A DNA stretch of 64,000 nucleotides, taken from assembly GCA_964518875.1 (NCBI GenBank), contig CAZFHI010000001.1, positions 62,001 through 126,000 on the forward strand, given 5' to 3'. Both the position numbers and the translations under genes were made by a program. The notes below the pieces were generated by a model, which was not told the origin of the DNA, made no database searches, and saw only the letters and a list, made by a program, of their open reading frames with translations. Shown one piece after another: positions 44,026-52,548 of the stretch (positions are counted from its first letter, which is position 1; each line of letters opens with the position of its first letter). Origin of the DNA: DTU024 sp964518875 (GTDB taxonomy: Bacteria; Bacillota; Clostridia; Christensenellales; Aristaeellaceae).

Positions 44026-44148
44026 TTGACAGCACGTTCAAAAAAGAAATCCGTCAAAAAAAACTTGCTTATTCGTTGTGTCAGCGTCCTGCTGGCAGTT
44101 GTTATTGTAGGCGGTACCTTAGTATCTATACTCATGAACATTGCATAA
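44026..44148 (+). CDS. small basic membrane protein, unknown
   Basis: A 40-residue product starting at TTG (44026) with AAGGAG at good spacing. It has a very basic start (TARSKKKSVKKN) followed by one helix of about 22 hydrophobic residues (VSVLLAVVIVGGTLVSILM). It lies directly under a consensus promoter and 19 bp before rubrerythrin. The frame can be extended upstream to 43918, but that part crosses the promoter. No family recognised. Confidence 0.65.
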   Translation: MTARSKKKSVKKNLLIRCVSVLLAVVIVGGTLVSILMNIA

Positions 44149-44167
44149 TTTAAAAGGAGGAACAAAT

Positions 44168-44719
44168 ATGGATTTAAAAGGCAGTCAGACAGAAAAAAAC
44201 TTGCAGACGGCGTTCGCTGGCGAAAGCCAGGCGCGCAATAAATACGACTATTTCGCTTCAGCCGCTAAAAAAGAGGGCTACGAGCAGATAGCCGGCATAT
44301 TCGCGGAAACCGCGTTAAACGAAAAAGAGCACGCCAAGCTCTGGTTCAAGGCTCTCGGCGGCTTAAAAAACGGCAAAACACCGGGCGACACGATAGAAAA
44401 CCTTAAAGTGGCGGCAGCAGGCGAACACTACGAATGGACAGAAATGTACAAAGAGTTTTCCGAAACAGCCGCAAAAGAAGGCTTTACCGAATTGGCAAAG
44501 CAGTTTAAGGAAGTAAGCGAAGTAGAGCACGAGCATGAAAAGCGCTACAACGCCTTAAGATCCAACCTTGAAAACGGCACCGTGTTCAAGAGCGAAACGA
44601 AAACATATTGGCATTGCCGCAACTGCGGTTACATATTTGAGGGCGAGGAAGCTCCCCAGGTTTGCCCCGCGTGCAAGCACCCGAGAGCATACTTTGAGCT
44701 TATGCCCAAAAACTACTGA
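44168..44719 (+). CDS. rbr: rubrerythrin
   Basis: Reduces hydrogen peroxide in anaerobes. The 183 residues have the di-iron four-helix domain, with the Glu ligands in AFAGESQARNKYDYFA near residue 20, ALNEKEHAKLW near 50 and EVEHEHEKRY near 120. A C-terminal rubredoxin-like domain holds CRNCGYIFEG and CPACKHPRAYF, the four cysteine iron ligands. The ATG at 44168 has AAAGGAGG. A strong terminator follows, and the gene shares a promoter with the 40-residue membrane peptide. Confidence 0.97.
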   Translation: MDLKGSQTEKNLQTAFAGESQARNKYDYFASAAKKEGYEQIAGIFAETALNEKEHAKLWFKALGGLKNGKTPGDTIENLKVAAAGEHYEWTEMYKEFSETAAKEGFTELAKQFKEVSEVEHEHEKRYNALRSNLENGTVFKSETKTYWHCRNCGYIFEGEEAPQVCPACKHPRAYFELMPKNY

Positions 44720-44738
44720 TTTTTCTCCCCTTTCTTTT

Positions 44739-44764
44739 CCCGCAGATTCGTCTGCGGGTTTTTT
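44739..44764 (+). terminator. intrinsic terminator after rubrerythrin
   Basis: CCCGCAGA-TTCG-TCTGCGGG followed by six T: an 8-bp stem with a stable tetraloop. Confidence 0.95.
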
Positions 44765-44777
44765 GTTTTTTAAGCCG

Positions 44778-44806
44778 TTGCTAATATAACCCAAAGAATG
44801 TATAAT
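44778..44806 (+). promoter_or_regulatory. promoter of the hprK operon
   Basis: TTGCTA (44778-44783), 17-bp spacer, TATAAT (44801-44806). An in-frame ATG at 44805 lies inside the -10 box, which rules it out as the hprK start. Confidence 0.8.
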
Positions 44807-44834
44807 GATCATATTATTTTGGGAGGTGAAGACA

Positions 44835-45776
44835 TTGGTCGATGCCGATAAGTTTGCCAAAGAGCTTAACCTGATCGTGCTGTCGCCCTCTACCGTTAAA
44901 GAGTGGGACATACAGAGCGCGGAGTTTAACCGCCCGGGCCTTGAGCTTGTGGGCTTTTACGATCACTTCGCGTTTAACCGCCCGCAGGTTTTCGGCAACG
45001 TGGAGATGACGTATTTGGCTTCCCTCTCGCCGGAAGAAAAAGAGCACCGGCTGCGCAAGTTCTTTTCTTACCCCATACCCTGCGTAATAGTGTGCCGCGG
45101 CTATACCCCTTCAAACGATTTTTTGCAGTACGCCAAAGAGCGCAACGTAGTGGTGTACAGTTCCTCAGAGCCCACCACCAAATTTATAGTTGAAGCTATA
45201 CTATATTTAAACAGGGCTTTAGCGCCGCAGATTACCATGCACGCCGTCCTTGTGGATATTTACGGCGTAGGCGTGCTTATAACCGGGGAAAGCGGAGTAG
45301 GCAAGTCCGAAAGCGCGCTCGAGCTTGTAACAAGAGGGCACCAGCTTGTAGCGGACGACGTGGTGGACATACGCCGCGTTTCGGACAACCGCCTTATAGG
45401 CGAAGCGCCCGCCACGGTGCGCCACTTCATGGAGCTTCGCGGCATAGGCATAATAGACATACGGCAGATGTTCGGCGTAGGCAGCGTGCTTATAAACAAG
45501 GCGGTAAACATGCAGGTGCACCTTGAAAACTGGGTTGAAAAAAAAGAGTACGACCGCCTGGGTCTTGAAGAAGAGTACACCGAAATATTAGGCGTAAAGA
45601 TACCGCATATAGTTATACCAGTACGCCCCGGGCGGAACTTAAGCATTATTATAGAAATCGCCGCGCGCAACTACAGCCTTAAAAAGATGGGCTATTCAGC
45701 GGCGCACGAGCTTGACAAGCGTTTAAACGACATGATGTTGCACAACTGCAAGGAAAGGGAAAACGGCATCATATGA
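44835..45776 (+). CDS. hprK: HPr kinase/phosphorylase
   Basis: Phosphorylates and dephosphorylates Ser46 of HPr and so controls carbon catabolite repression in Firmicutes. The product has 313 residues. The N-terminal domain ends near residue 125; the catalytic domain has the P-loop GESGVGKSESALEL near 150, VADDVVDIRRV near 172, and the family signature LRGIGIIDIRQMFG near 200. The start is TTG at 44835 with GGGAGG upstream, judged from the promoter position. Its stop overlaps the ROK kinase start (ATGA), linking catabolite control with sugar phosphorylation. Confidence 0.96.
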   Translation: MVDADKFAKELNLIVLSPSTVKEWDIQSAEFNRPGLELVGFYDHFAFNRPQVFGNVEMTYLASLSPEEKEHRLRKFFSYPIPCVIVCRGYTPSNDFLQYAKERNVVVYSSSEPTTKFIVEAILYLNRALAPQITMHAVLVDIYGVGVLITGESGVGKSESALELVTRGHQLVADDVVDIRRVSDNRLIGEAPATVRHFMELRGIGIIDIRQMFGVGSVLINKAVNMQVHLENWVEKKEYDRLGLEEEYTEILGVKIPHIVIPVRPGRNLSIIIEIAARNYSLKKMGYSAAHELDKRLNDMMLHNCKERENGII

Positions 45777-46732
45777 AATACATAGGCGTAGATTTAGGCG
45801 GCACGCATATGGCGGCCGGAGTCGTAGGCGAGGACGGCGTAATATATTCCAAGGCGGAAACTTCAACGCTTCCGGGCAGGCCCTTTGAAAGCATTATTGC
45901 GGACATGGGATCAGTAGCCGACAAGGCCCTTAAAAAGAGCGGCTTTTCTCTGGACGATATCTCATGCGTAGGCGTAGGGATACCCGGCATAGCGGACAAC
46001 GAAAAAGGCAACGTTATTTTTTGCACTAACCTTTTTTGGGAGGACGAGCCCCTGCGCAAGGAACTGCAAAAATACATAAACAAGCCCGTTTGGATAGAAA
46101 ACGACGCCACGGTAGCGGGCTTTGCGGAAAACGCCATAGGCGTGAGCCGCGGGTGCAAGTCCAGCGTGTTTTTAACCATAGGCACGGGGCTTGGCAGCGG
46201 AATAGTAATAGACGGCAAACCGTGGACAGGCGCTCACGGCGTAGCGAGCGAGCTTGGCCACTTGACTATGGCCATAGACGGCGAGCCATGCACGTGCGGC
46301 AAGGACGGCTGCCTTGAGCGCTACTGCAGCGCGACGGCGCTTGTGCGCATGGCGAAGGAAATATGCATTTCCCACCCGGACTGCGACATAAGCAAAAGGG
46401 TTAACGGGCAGCTTGACGCTTTGAACGCCAAAATTATTATAGACTCGGCAAAGGACGGGGATTCCCTTTCGCTTATGCTGTTCAACCGCTACACGAGGTA
46501 CCTGGCGCTCGCGCTTAACACTATAGTGTCGTTCTTAGACCCCGAAATGATAGTTTTGGGCGGCGGCGTGAGCCATGCGGGCGAGTTCCTGCTGAACTCC
46601 ATAATGGAAAAAATACCTAATTACCTTATGTTTAAGTCCATGCCCTTCGCCGAAGTGCGCCTTGCCACGCTCGGCAACGACGCGGGCATTATAGGCTCGG
46701 CGTTTTTAGCAAGAGATATGATTACAAGATAG
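45773..46732 (+). CDS. ROK-family sugar kinase (glucokinase-like)
   Basis: Phosphorylates a sugar, most likely glucose, at the expense of ATP. The 319 residues show the phosphate loop VDLGGTHMAAGVV near residue 5, WIENDATVAGFAE near 105 with the catalytic Asp, TIGTGLGSGIVIDG near 132, HGVASELGHLTM near 153, and the zinc-binding ROK motif CTCGKDGCLERYCS near 173. The start overlaps hprK. The coupling with hprK fits a role in central sugar entry; a manno- or N-acetylmannosamine kinase is possible. Confidence 0.92.
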   Translation: MKYIGVDLGGTHMAAGVVGEDGVIYSKAETSTLPGRPFESIIADMGSVADKALKKSGFSLDDISCVGVGIPGIADNEKGNVIFCTNLFWEDEPLRKELQKYINKPVWIENDATVAGFAENAIGVSRGCKSSVFLTIGTGLGSGIVIDGKPWTGAHGVASELGHLTMAIDGEPCTCGKDGCLERYCSATALVRMAKEICISHPDCDISKRVNGQLDALNAKIIIDSAKDGDSLSLMLFNRYTRYLALALNTIVSFLDPEMIVLGGGVSHAGEFLLNSIMEKIPNYLMFKSMPFAEVRLATLGNDAGIIGSAFLARDMITR

Positions 46733-46740
46733 GAGAAAAT

Positions 46741-48120
46741 ATGCAGATAGCTTCACTTTTTAAGTCCCCCGCCAACGACAGGGAAACGCTTACCGTAAGC
46801 GGCTGGGTAAAAACGAACCGCGACTCAAAAAACCTGTGCTTTATAGAGATTAACGACGGCTCATGCTTTGAAAACCTGCAGATTATTGCGCCAAAGACGC
46901 TTTCAAACTTTGAAGAAGTAAGCAGGATAAGCACCGGCAGCAGCGTACAGGTCGAGGGCGTGTTTAAGCTTACCCCCGGCATGAAGCAGCCCTTTGAAGT
47001 CGAGGCGCAGAAAATCACTGTTTTAGGCCTTGCGGACGGGGATTATCCTCTGCAGAAAAAGCGCCACAGCTTTGAATACCTGCGCACCATACCGCATCTG
47101 CGCCCGCGCACCAACACCTTTTACGCCGTGTTCCGCCTGCGTTCTCTTTTGAGCCTTATAATACATAAGTATCTTGGCGATCACGGCTTCGTGTACGTGC
47201 ATACGCCAATAATTACCACGTCGGACGCTGAAGGCGCCGGCGAAATGTTTGAAGTAACGACCCTCCCCCTTGAAAACGTGCCTAAGACAGACGACGGCAA
47301 AGTGAACTACGGCGAGGATTTTTTCAGCAAGCGCGCAAATTTAACCGTTTCAGGCCAGCTTAACGTGGAAGCCTTCTGCATGGCTTTTGGCAAAGTATAT
47401 ACTTTCGGCCCTACCTTCAGGGCGGAGCATTCCAACACTACCCGCCACGCGGCGGAGTTCTGGATGATAGAGCCTGAAATAGCCTTTGCGGATCTTAACG
47501 ACGTTATAGATTTGGAAGAGGACATGCTGCGCCATATAATTAAGGAAGCGCTTATACAGGGCAAAAGCGAAATGGAGTTTCTTGACAGGTTCGTTGAAAA
47601 GGGGCTTATAGAGCGCCTTAAAAAGGTGGCGGACGCTGAGTTCGCGCGCGTGCCTTACACAGAAGCGATAGACATATTGACTAAATCCAACGTTAAGTTT
47701 GATTATCCCGTAAAATGGGGCATGGATTTGCAGACGGAGCACGAGCGCTATTTAACGGAAAAGCACTTTAATTCCCCCGTTTTTGTCTACGATTACCCTA
47801 AAGACATAAAAGCCTTCTATATGCGCCAGAACGACGACGGCAAAACCGTAGCCGCAGTTGACCTTTTGGTTCCCGGCATAGGCGAACTAATAGGCGGCAG
47901 CCAGCGCGAAGAGCGCCCCGAAAAACTTTTACAACGCATTAAAGAACTTAATCTGGACGAAGAAAGCTACGACTGGTACACTTCTTTAAGGCGCTTTGGC
48001 ACAGTAAAGCACGGCGGCTTCGGCATAGGCTTTGAGCGCCTTGTTATGTACATAACAGGCATGAGCAACATAAGGGACGTACTCCCCTACCCCCGCACTG
48101 TAGGCAACGCGCAATTTTAA
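46741..48120 (+). CDS. asnS: asparaginyl-tRNA synthetase
   Basis: Charges tRNA-Asn with asparagine. The 459 residues begin with an OB-fold anticodon domain (TVSGWVKTNRDSKNLCFIEI near residue 18), followed by a class II catalytic domain with motif 2 FRAEHSNTTRHAAEFWMIEPE near 223 and motif 3 GGFGIGFERLVMYITG near 427. The His/Ala pattern in motif 2 fits the Asn enzyme rather than Asp. It starts 8 bp after the ROK kinase stop. Confidence 0.96.
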   Translation: MQIASLFKSPANDRETLTVSGWVKTNRDSKNLCFIEINDGSCFENLQIIAPKTLSNFEEVSRISTGSSVQVEGVFKLTPGMKQPFEVEAQKITVLGLADGDYPLQKKRHSFEYLRTIPHLRPRTNTFYAVFRLRSLLSLIIHKYLGDHGFVYVHTPIITTSDAEGAGEMFEVTTLPLENVPKTDDGKVNYGEDFFSKRANLTVSGQLNVEAFCMAFGKVYTFGPTFRAEHSNTTRHAAEFWMIEPEIAFADLNDVIDLEEDMLRHIIKEALIQGKSEMEFLDRFVEKGLIERLKKVADAEFARVPYTEAIDILTKSNVKFDYPVKWGMDLQTEHERYLTEKHFNSPVFVYDYPKDIKAFYMRQNDDGKTVAAVDLLVPGIGELIGGSQREERPEKLLQRIKELNLDEESYDWYTSLRRFGTVKHGGFGIGFERLVMYITGMSNIRDVLPYPRTVGNAQF

Positions 48121-48198
48121 TGGTTAAGCAAAAAAGCGTTTAGAGAAAGTTTTATTACAGCGAATTTTAAACTTTAAGTTCGCGTTTAGCGCATTTTG

Positions 48199-48230
48199 AC
48201 GCCCTCTTGGAGATCAAGATGGCGTTTTTT
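48199..48230 (+). terminator. intrinsic terminator of the hprK-asnS operon
   Basis: ACGCC-C-TCTTG pairs with CAAGA-T-GGCGT, followed by TTTTTT, about 80 bp after the asnS stop. Confidence 0.85.
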
Positions 48231-48300
48231 AATTGATACATCAAAGCAGAAAAAGCCTGACAGAATTTATGACCTGTGTTACTTTGTGCCGTGGTTTTTA

Positions 48301-48385
48301 TCTGGGGAGTTTTAATGGAGGAGTTAACATGTTCGTAAATTCGTTTTAAAGTTAAAGCCGGCCTAACGTATAGTCCGGCTTTTTA
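48301..48385 (+). promoter_or_regulatory. mini reading frames followed by a terminator hairpin, upstream of the adhesin gene
   Basis: GGAGG precedes ATG at 48329, which opens a six-codon frame (MFVNSF, stop at 48347-48349). A second overlapping frame (MEELTCS) has GGGGAG before its ATG at 48315. Four bases after the first stop, AAAGCCGG (48354-48361) pairs with CCGGCTTT (48375-48382) and a T run follows. Upstream transcription would end here unless translation or another factor interferes, as in leader-peptide attenuation. Alternatively it is only a terminator with chance frames. The adhesin gene starts 43 bp later. Confidence 0.5.
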
Positions 48386-48427
48386 TCATATTTAAACCCA
48401 TTTGTATAGAATAAGGAGAATACGTCT

Positions 48428-49144
48428 ATGAAGAACAAGAAAGCTGCGTTGATGCTGTCCGTAATGCTGCTTTTGGCAGCGGCCTTTGTCGCGCTGTCAG
48501 CGGATATTTTTGCCGAGCCCGCTCCAGCAGCTGTAATTTACTTAAACGGCAATTCAGGCAACGATGAAAACGATGGATTAACTAAAAGTACAGCCGTAAA
48601 AACCTTTGAACGCGCTAAGGAAATAGCGACAGAAGACCTTAATATAGGAACAATAAAGGTTACTGGCACGGTAAGCCTGTTTGGCGATATTACGCTTAAG
48701 GGCACAAAAGCTATCGTTCAAAGGGATGAAAATTTTCCCGGCTATCTTTTTAAAGTTTCATCAGGAAACAGTGTTACGTTGTCTAACATAACCATAGACG
48801 GCAATTCTGAAGGAACGAGCAAACAAGAGACTATTGTTCAAAGCTCCCTTATAAGTGTTCAAGGCAAGAATTCAACGCTTAACATAAAGAACAAAACACT
48901 ATTAACAAATAATAAATTAACAGCCACTAAATTTGAGATACCGGCAAACGGAGGAGCTGTTTACGCTGGAACAGGAACCACTATAAACATGACGGGAGGC
49001 ACAATTTCAAACAACAGTGCGACGTTTGGTGGCGGTGTTTATCTTAATACAGCTGAATTTAATATGTCAGGCGGCACAATAGATAACAACTATGCAAAAA
49101 CCGGAATCTATAAAAAAGGGATTTGGATTCATTATGTCATGTAG
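48428..49144 (+). CDS. adhesin piece 1: signal peptide and first pectin-lyase-like repeats
   Basis: It has 238 residues with AAGGAG before the ATG. The signal peptide is about residues 1-30 (ending DIFAEPAPA). YLNGNSGNDENDGLTKSTAV resembles the start of secreted parallel beta-helix proteins. The motif GGTISNNSATFGGGVYL near residue 195 is the first of the polymorphic GG-x-I repeats. The frame is lost in the six-A run at 49112-49117; the last ten or so residues are out of frame. Confidence 0.75.
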   Translation: MKNKKAALMLSVMLLLAAAFVALSADIFAEPAPAAVIYLNGNSGNDENDGLTKSTAVKTFERAKEIATEDLNIGTIKVTGTVSLFGDITLKGTKAIVQRDENFPGYLFKVSSGNSVTLSNITIDGNSEGTSKQETIVQSSLISVQGKNSTLNIKNKTLLTNNKLTATKFEIPANGGAVYAGTGTTINMTGGTISNNSATFGGGVYLNTAEFNMSGGTIDNNYAKTGIYKKGIWIHYVM

Positions 49145-49803
49145 AAGGCTCAGGCGGAGCAGTCCACTTAAGCGGATCGCAAGGCGGTGGTTCGAAAATG
49201 AATTTAAGCGGAGGAACAATATCCGGCAACAGCGCTTCTGAAGTGGGCGGTGGAATAAGCCTTTCCGGTACTGTTTCTTCTTCTGGCGACAGGCTTAACA
49301 TGACAGGCGGCACAATAGACAACAACAGCGCCGGCGCGACGGGCGGCGGCATATTTATACAAGCTGGCGAAGGGTCCTTTGGCAGCGCCACAATAAGTGC
49401 AGGCTACATAACCAACAACAGTACCACGGGAGAAGGTCTTACAAATAAAAGCTTCGGCGGCGGCATATACGTTAACGGAAGCACAACTATAGTTGATGCC
49501 GGTGGGAGTGTTCATAAAATTAAAAACGGAGAACTGCATTTAACAAACGCTATAATAAGCGGCAACTATTCTATTTATTCGGGCGGAGGTTATGCCGCTT
49601 GCCCGACATCTACCAGCAAAATAAAAGTTGACGATGGTGCGGCTATATATAATAATAACGCCTCTTTTAATGGTTCAAGAGACATATTTATTTATGGCGA
49701 TGATGACGACTATGGAGTCCACAGCGGCAGACCTGAATATGAAATTGACGAGCGTATGTTAGGCGGAGCCCCATACAACTGGAAAAAAACGATGGAGAGT
49801 TAG
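49123..49803 (+). CDS. adhesin piece 2: pectin-lyase-like repeats
   Basis: It has no ribosome site of its own; TTG at 49123 is only the first possible start in the frame. It carries further beta-helix repeats (MNLSGGTISGNSASEVGGGI, then MTGGTIDNNSAGATGGGIFI, and AIISGNYSIYSGGGYA). The frame is lost in the seven-A run at 49783-49789, and the true continuation (KNDGELVEQENLKG onward, with ITGNYSATSGGGIGSNGD) lies in another frame up to 50018. Confidence 0.65.
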   Translation: MDSLCHVEGSGGAVHLSGSQGGGSKMNLSGGTISGNSASEVGGGISLSGTVSSSGDRLNMTGGTIDNNSAGATGGGIFIQAGEGSFGSATISAGYITNNSTTGEGLTNKSFGGGIYVNGSTTIVDAGGSVHKIKNGELHLTNAIISGNYSIYSGGGYAACPTSTSKIKVDDGAAIYNNNASFNGSRDIFIYGDDDDYGVHSGRPEYEIDERMLGGAPYNWKKTMES

Positions 49804-50021
49804 TTGAACAGGAAAATTTAAAAGGCAAGCTTATAAACGGATCCCTATCGCTAAACACGGATGAGTCTGGCGAAACAACGGCAAAGCCATTAGGAAAAGT
49901 ATTTATTACGGGCAATTATTCCGCCACCAGCGGCGGCGGTATAGGCTCAAACGGCGATGTGTTTATAGGAAAAGATGAGCCTAAAAAAGACATTCTTCTT
50001 AAAAAGACTTGGGAAGAATGA

Positions 50022-52355
50022 ATGACTCCAAAAGAAGTTACGGTGCAGCTAAGGGGAAAACTGCACGGTAAAGATTGGCTTATAGAAGAAGTTGTATTAA
50101 ACAAAAAAAATAATTTTACTTTTATATTTGAAAATCTGCCCGCCAAGATAGACAATGTTATGATAAAGGACATCATCTACTTTGTCGAGCTGGGGGTTGA
50201 TCATAAAAATGTAGAAATTTCAGAACCTACTCCCGCTTTAAGCTTAAAAATCGAGCGGCCGCAGCATCCCGTAGGCACATTGGATTTAGAAGTCGTCTAC
50301 AGCGAACATTTTAAAGATACTGGAAATACACAATATTATGATGAAAAAACAGGAAATTTAGTAGGCTCAAAGGATTTTTCTGTAAAAATCAATCTACACA
50401 ATAAAATAACAGGCACAACTAAAAGTAAATTTATAGACTATAAAGCCAATCACTATGAATATGAAGGTTTTACTTTAGGTAAATGGGATGAGTCAGTAAT
50501 TTTTAAGTGCGTGCCTGTTAAAAATAATGATGGTATTAAAATTGAGTATTATAAAAATAAGAATAGTGCTGACGGAATGTTTGAACAGTATCTGTTGGAA
50601 TATGATGTATACTTGGAAGCCGATGACGAAGGAAGAACAATTATAAAATTACCTGATATAAAACCAAAGGTTAGTATCGGTATACTAAGATGTGAAATTG
50701 AACCGGAGAAAAGCGGGAACAAACAGTTTATAATAACATTGCATAATACTGAAAAAATAGACATAAGCGGAAGCAAGACCTGGGACGACAACGACGACCA
50801 GGACGGCAAACGGCCTGCAAGCATAACGGTAAGGCTGTCAGCGAACGGCAAAGAAGTTGCTTCAAAATCAGTAAACGCTGAAGACGATTGGAAGTGGACG
50901 TTTGCCAACCTGCCTAAATATGAAGACGGGGAAGAAATAGTTTATACTATAACCGAAGACCCGGTGGAAGGCTATAATGCCGCAGTTAACGGCTACATCA
51001 TAACAAACAGCCACACGCCGGAAACCGTAAACATAAGCGGAAGCAAGACCTGGGACGACAACAACGACCAGGACGGCAAGCGTCCTGCAAGCATAACGGT
51101 AAGGCTGTCAGCTAACGGCAAAGAAGTTGCTTCAAAATCAGTAAACGCTGAAGACGATTGGAAGTGGACGTTTGCCAACCTGCCTAAATATGAAGACGGG
51201 GAAGAAATAGTTTATACTATAACCGAAGACCCGGTGGAAGGCTATAATGCCGCAGTTAACGGCTACATCATAACAAACAGCCACACGCCGGAAACCGTAA
51301 ACATAAGCGGAAGCAAGACCTGGGACGACAACAACGACCAGGACGGCAAGCGGCCTGCAAGCATAACGGTAAGGCTGTCAGCAAACGGCAAAGAAGTTAC
51401 TTCAAAATCAGTAAACGCTAAAGACGATTGGAAGTGGACGTTTACCAACCTGCCTAAATACGAAAACGGGGAAGAAATAGTTTATACGATAACCGAAGAC
51501 CCGGTAGAAGGCTATAATGCCGCAGTTAACGGCTACGACATAACAAACAGCCACAAGCCGGAAACCGTAAACATAAGCGGAAGCAAGACCTGGGACGACA
51601 ACAACGACCAGGACGGCAAGCGGCCTGCAAGCATAACGGTAAGGCTGTCAGCAAACGGCAAAGAAGTTGCTTCAAAATCTGTAAGCGCTGAAGACGATTG
51701 GAAGTGGACGTTTGCCAACCTGCCCAAATACGAAAACGGTAAAGAAATAAAGTATACGTTTAAAGAAGACGCCGTTAAAGGATACACTACTACAGTAAGC
51801 GGCAACACAATAACCAACGCGTATATAACGCCCGCTCCTACGCCTGCTGCGACTCCGGTTACACCGACCGCTACGCCTGAGCCGGACTATCCCACAATAC
51901 GCGTGCCTTTAAAAGTTACCAAGCGCGTTGAAAACGGGAAGCTTAAGGCTGACCAGTTTACATTTGTTTTAAAGGACAGCCACGGCAAGGAGCTCGCAAA
52001 GGCTGCAAACGACGCTGAAGGCGCGGTCATATTCCCGGACAGAACATTCAGCCGCGTTGTTGAAAACTATACTTATACAATAGAAGAATTAACAGGCGAT
52101 GAAGAAAACATTGTTTACGATAAGACAGTATATACTGTAAAAGCTACCACGAAGGACGTAAACGGACGATTGCAGGCGCGTGTAGATATAGAGAAAGACG
52201 GCGTTCCGTATGACGGAGAAATGCTTTTTACAAACACCTGTTCTTACCCGAAAACAGGCGACAGCATGCCTAAAGTTATATTCTCCATTCTTTTAGCGGC
52301 ATTCGCTATAGGAATGGGCGCTATCGCGCGCAAAAACAAACGCAGCGACATATAA
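50022..52355 (+). CDS. adhesin piece 3: Cna_B repeats, pilin-type domain and sortase signal
   Basis: It has 777 residues beginning at an ATG directly after the in-frame TGA. A divergent Cna_B-type region comes first (TPKEVTVQLRGKLHGKDW near the start). Four 90-residue Cna_B repeats follow, each with SGSKTWDDNNDQDGKRPASI and WKWTFANLPKYEDGEE. A linker of TPAPTPAATP type leads to a domain with FTFVLKDSHGKELA and FTNTCSYPKTGD, then a hydrophobic helix and KNKR. The sortase signal is YPKTGD rather than LPxTG. Without a secretion signal this piece alone could not reach the surface. Confidence 0.8.
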   Translation: MTPKEVTVQLRGKLHGKDWLIEEVVLNKKNNFTFIFENLPAKIDNVMIKDIIYFVELGVDHKNVEISEPTPALSLKIERPQHPVGTLDLEVVYSEHFKDTGNTQYYDEKTGNLVGSKDFSVKINLHNKITGTTKSKFIDYKANHYEYEGFTLGKWDESVIFKCVPVKNNDGIKIEYYKNKNSADGMFEQYLLEYDVYLEADDEGRTIIKLPDIKPKVSIGILRCEIEPEKSGNKQFIITLHNTEKIDISGSKTWDDNDDQDGKRPASITVRLSANGKEVASKSVNAEDDWKWTFANLPKYEDGEEIVYTITEDPVEGYNAAVNGYIITNSHTPETVNISGSKTWDDNNDQDGKRPASITVRLSANGKEVASKSVNAEDDWKWTFANLPKYEDGEEIVYTITEDPVEGYNAAVNGYIITNSHTPETVNISGSKTWDDNNDQDGKRPASITVRLSANGKEVTSKSVNAKDDWKWTFTNLPKYENGEEIVYTITEDPVEGYNAAVNGYDITNSHKPETVNISGSKTWDDNNDQDGKRPASITVRLSANGKEVASKSVSAEDDWKWTFANLPKYENGKEIKYTFKEDAVKGYTTTVSGNTITNAYITPAPTPAATPVTPTATPEPDYPTIRVPLKVTKRVENGKLKADQFTFVLKDSHGKELAKAANDAEGAVIFPDRTFSRVVENYTYTIEELTGDEENIVYDKTVYTVKATTKDVNGRLQARVDIEKDGVPYDGEMLFTNTCSYPKTGDSMPKVIFSILLAAFAIGMGAIARKNKRSDI
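50761..51840 (+). repeat. four 270-bp tandem repeats encoding Cna_B domains
   Basis: The same ACATAAGCGGAAGCAAGACC start occurs at 50761, 51031, 51301 and 51571, an exact 270-bp period. The first three copies are nearly identical; the fourth diverges in its last third. In-frame repeats of this kind change copy number by recombination and may be collapsed in assembly. Confidence 0.95.
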
Positions 52356-52370
52356 TCTGATAAACATGGC

Positions 52371-52403
52371 AAAAACCGGCCGGGATATCCCGACCGGTTT
52401 TTT
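52371..52403. terminator. intrinsic terminator after the adhesin gene
   Basis: AAAAACCGG and CCGGTTTTTT pair around an inner GGG/CCC stem. It has a T run on one strand and an A run on the other, so it can serve the convergent WG-repeat gene as well. Confidence 0.88.
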
Positions 52404-52548
52404 GCGCTTTGATAAAAATATAAATCATGGCCTGACTTTCAGCTTTGGGCGCGGCGGTTCTGATTAAACAAGGCTGCTTCAATATATAAAAACGCGCGGC
52501 CGGATACACAGGCAAAGCTTGGCTGTTGCAATATTACCTGAATTAAAA

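Larger units (their letters stand above)
48428..52355 (+). pseudogene. large sortase-anchored adhesin gene, broken by two frameshifts and a stop
   Basis: Read together, the pieces form one surface protein of about 1,300 codons: signal peptide, pectin-lyase-like repeats (GGTISNNSA type), a Cna_B-like domain, four nearly identical Cna_B repeats, a Pro/Thr linker, a pilin-type isopeptide domain, and a C-terminal YPKTGD sortase signal with membrane helix and basic tail. Adding one A to the six-A run at 49112-49117 joins piece 1 to piece 2. Adding one A to the seven-A run at 49783-49789 joins piece 2 to the following part. A TGA at 50019-50021 then interrupts the frame within KKTWEE-stop-MTPKEV. 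Both frameshifts are in A runs and in the same direction, so sequence error or phase variation are as possible as decay. Confidence 0.82.

Noticed and set aside
49783..49803. Programmed -1 frameshift site in the adhesin
   Set aside because: The A run is preceded by G in the zero frame, so the first codon would not re-pair after slipping, and no downstream pseudoknot is evident. Mutation, slippage or sequence error explains it as well.
50019..50021. TGA recoded as tryptophan or selenocysteine in the adhesin
   Set aside because: TGA ends many ordinary genes in this window (for example at 6183-6185 and 55069-55071), so there is no general reassignment, and no selenocysteine hairpin is evident.
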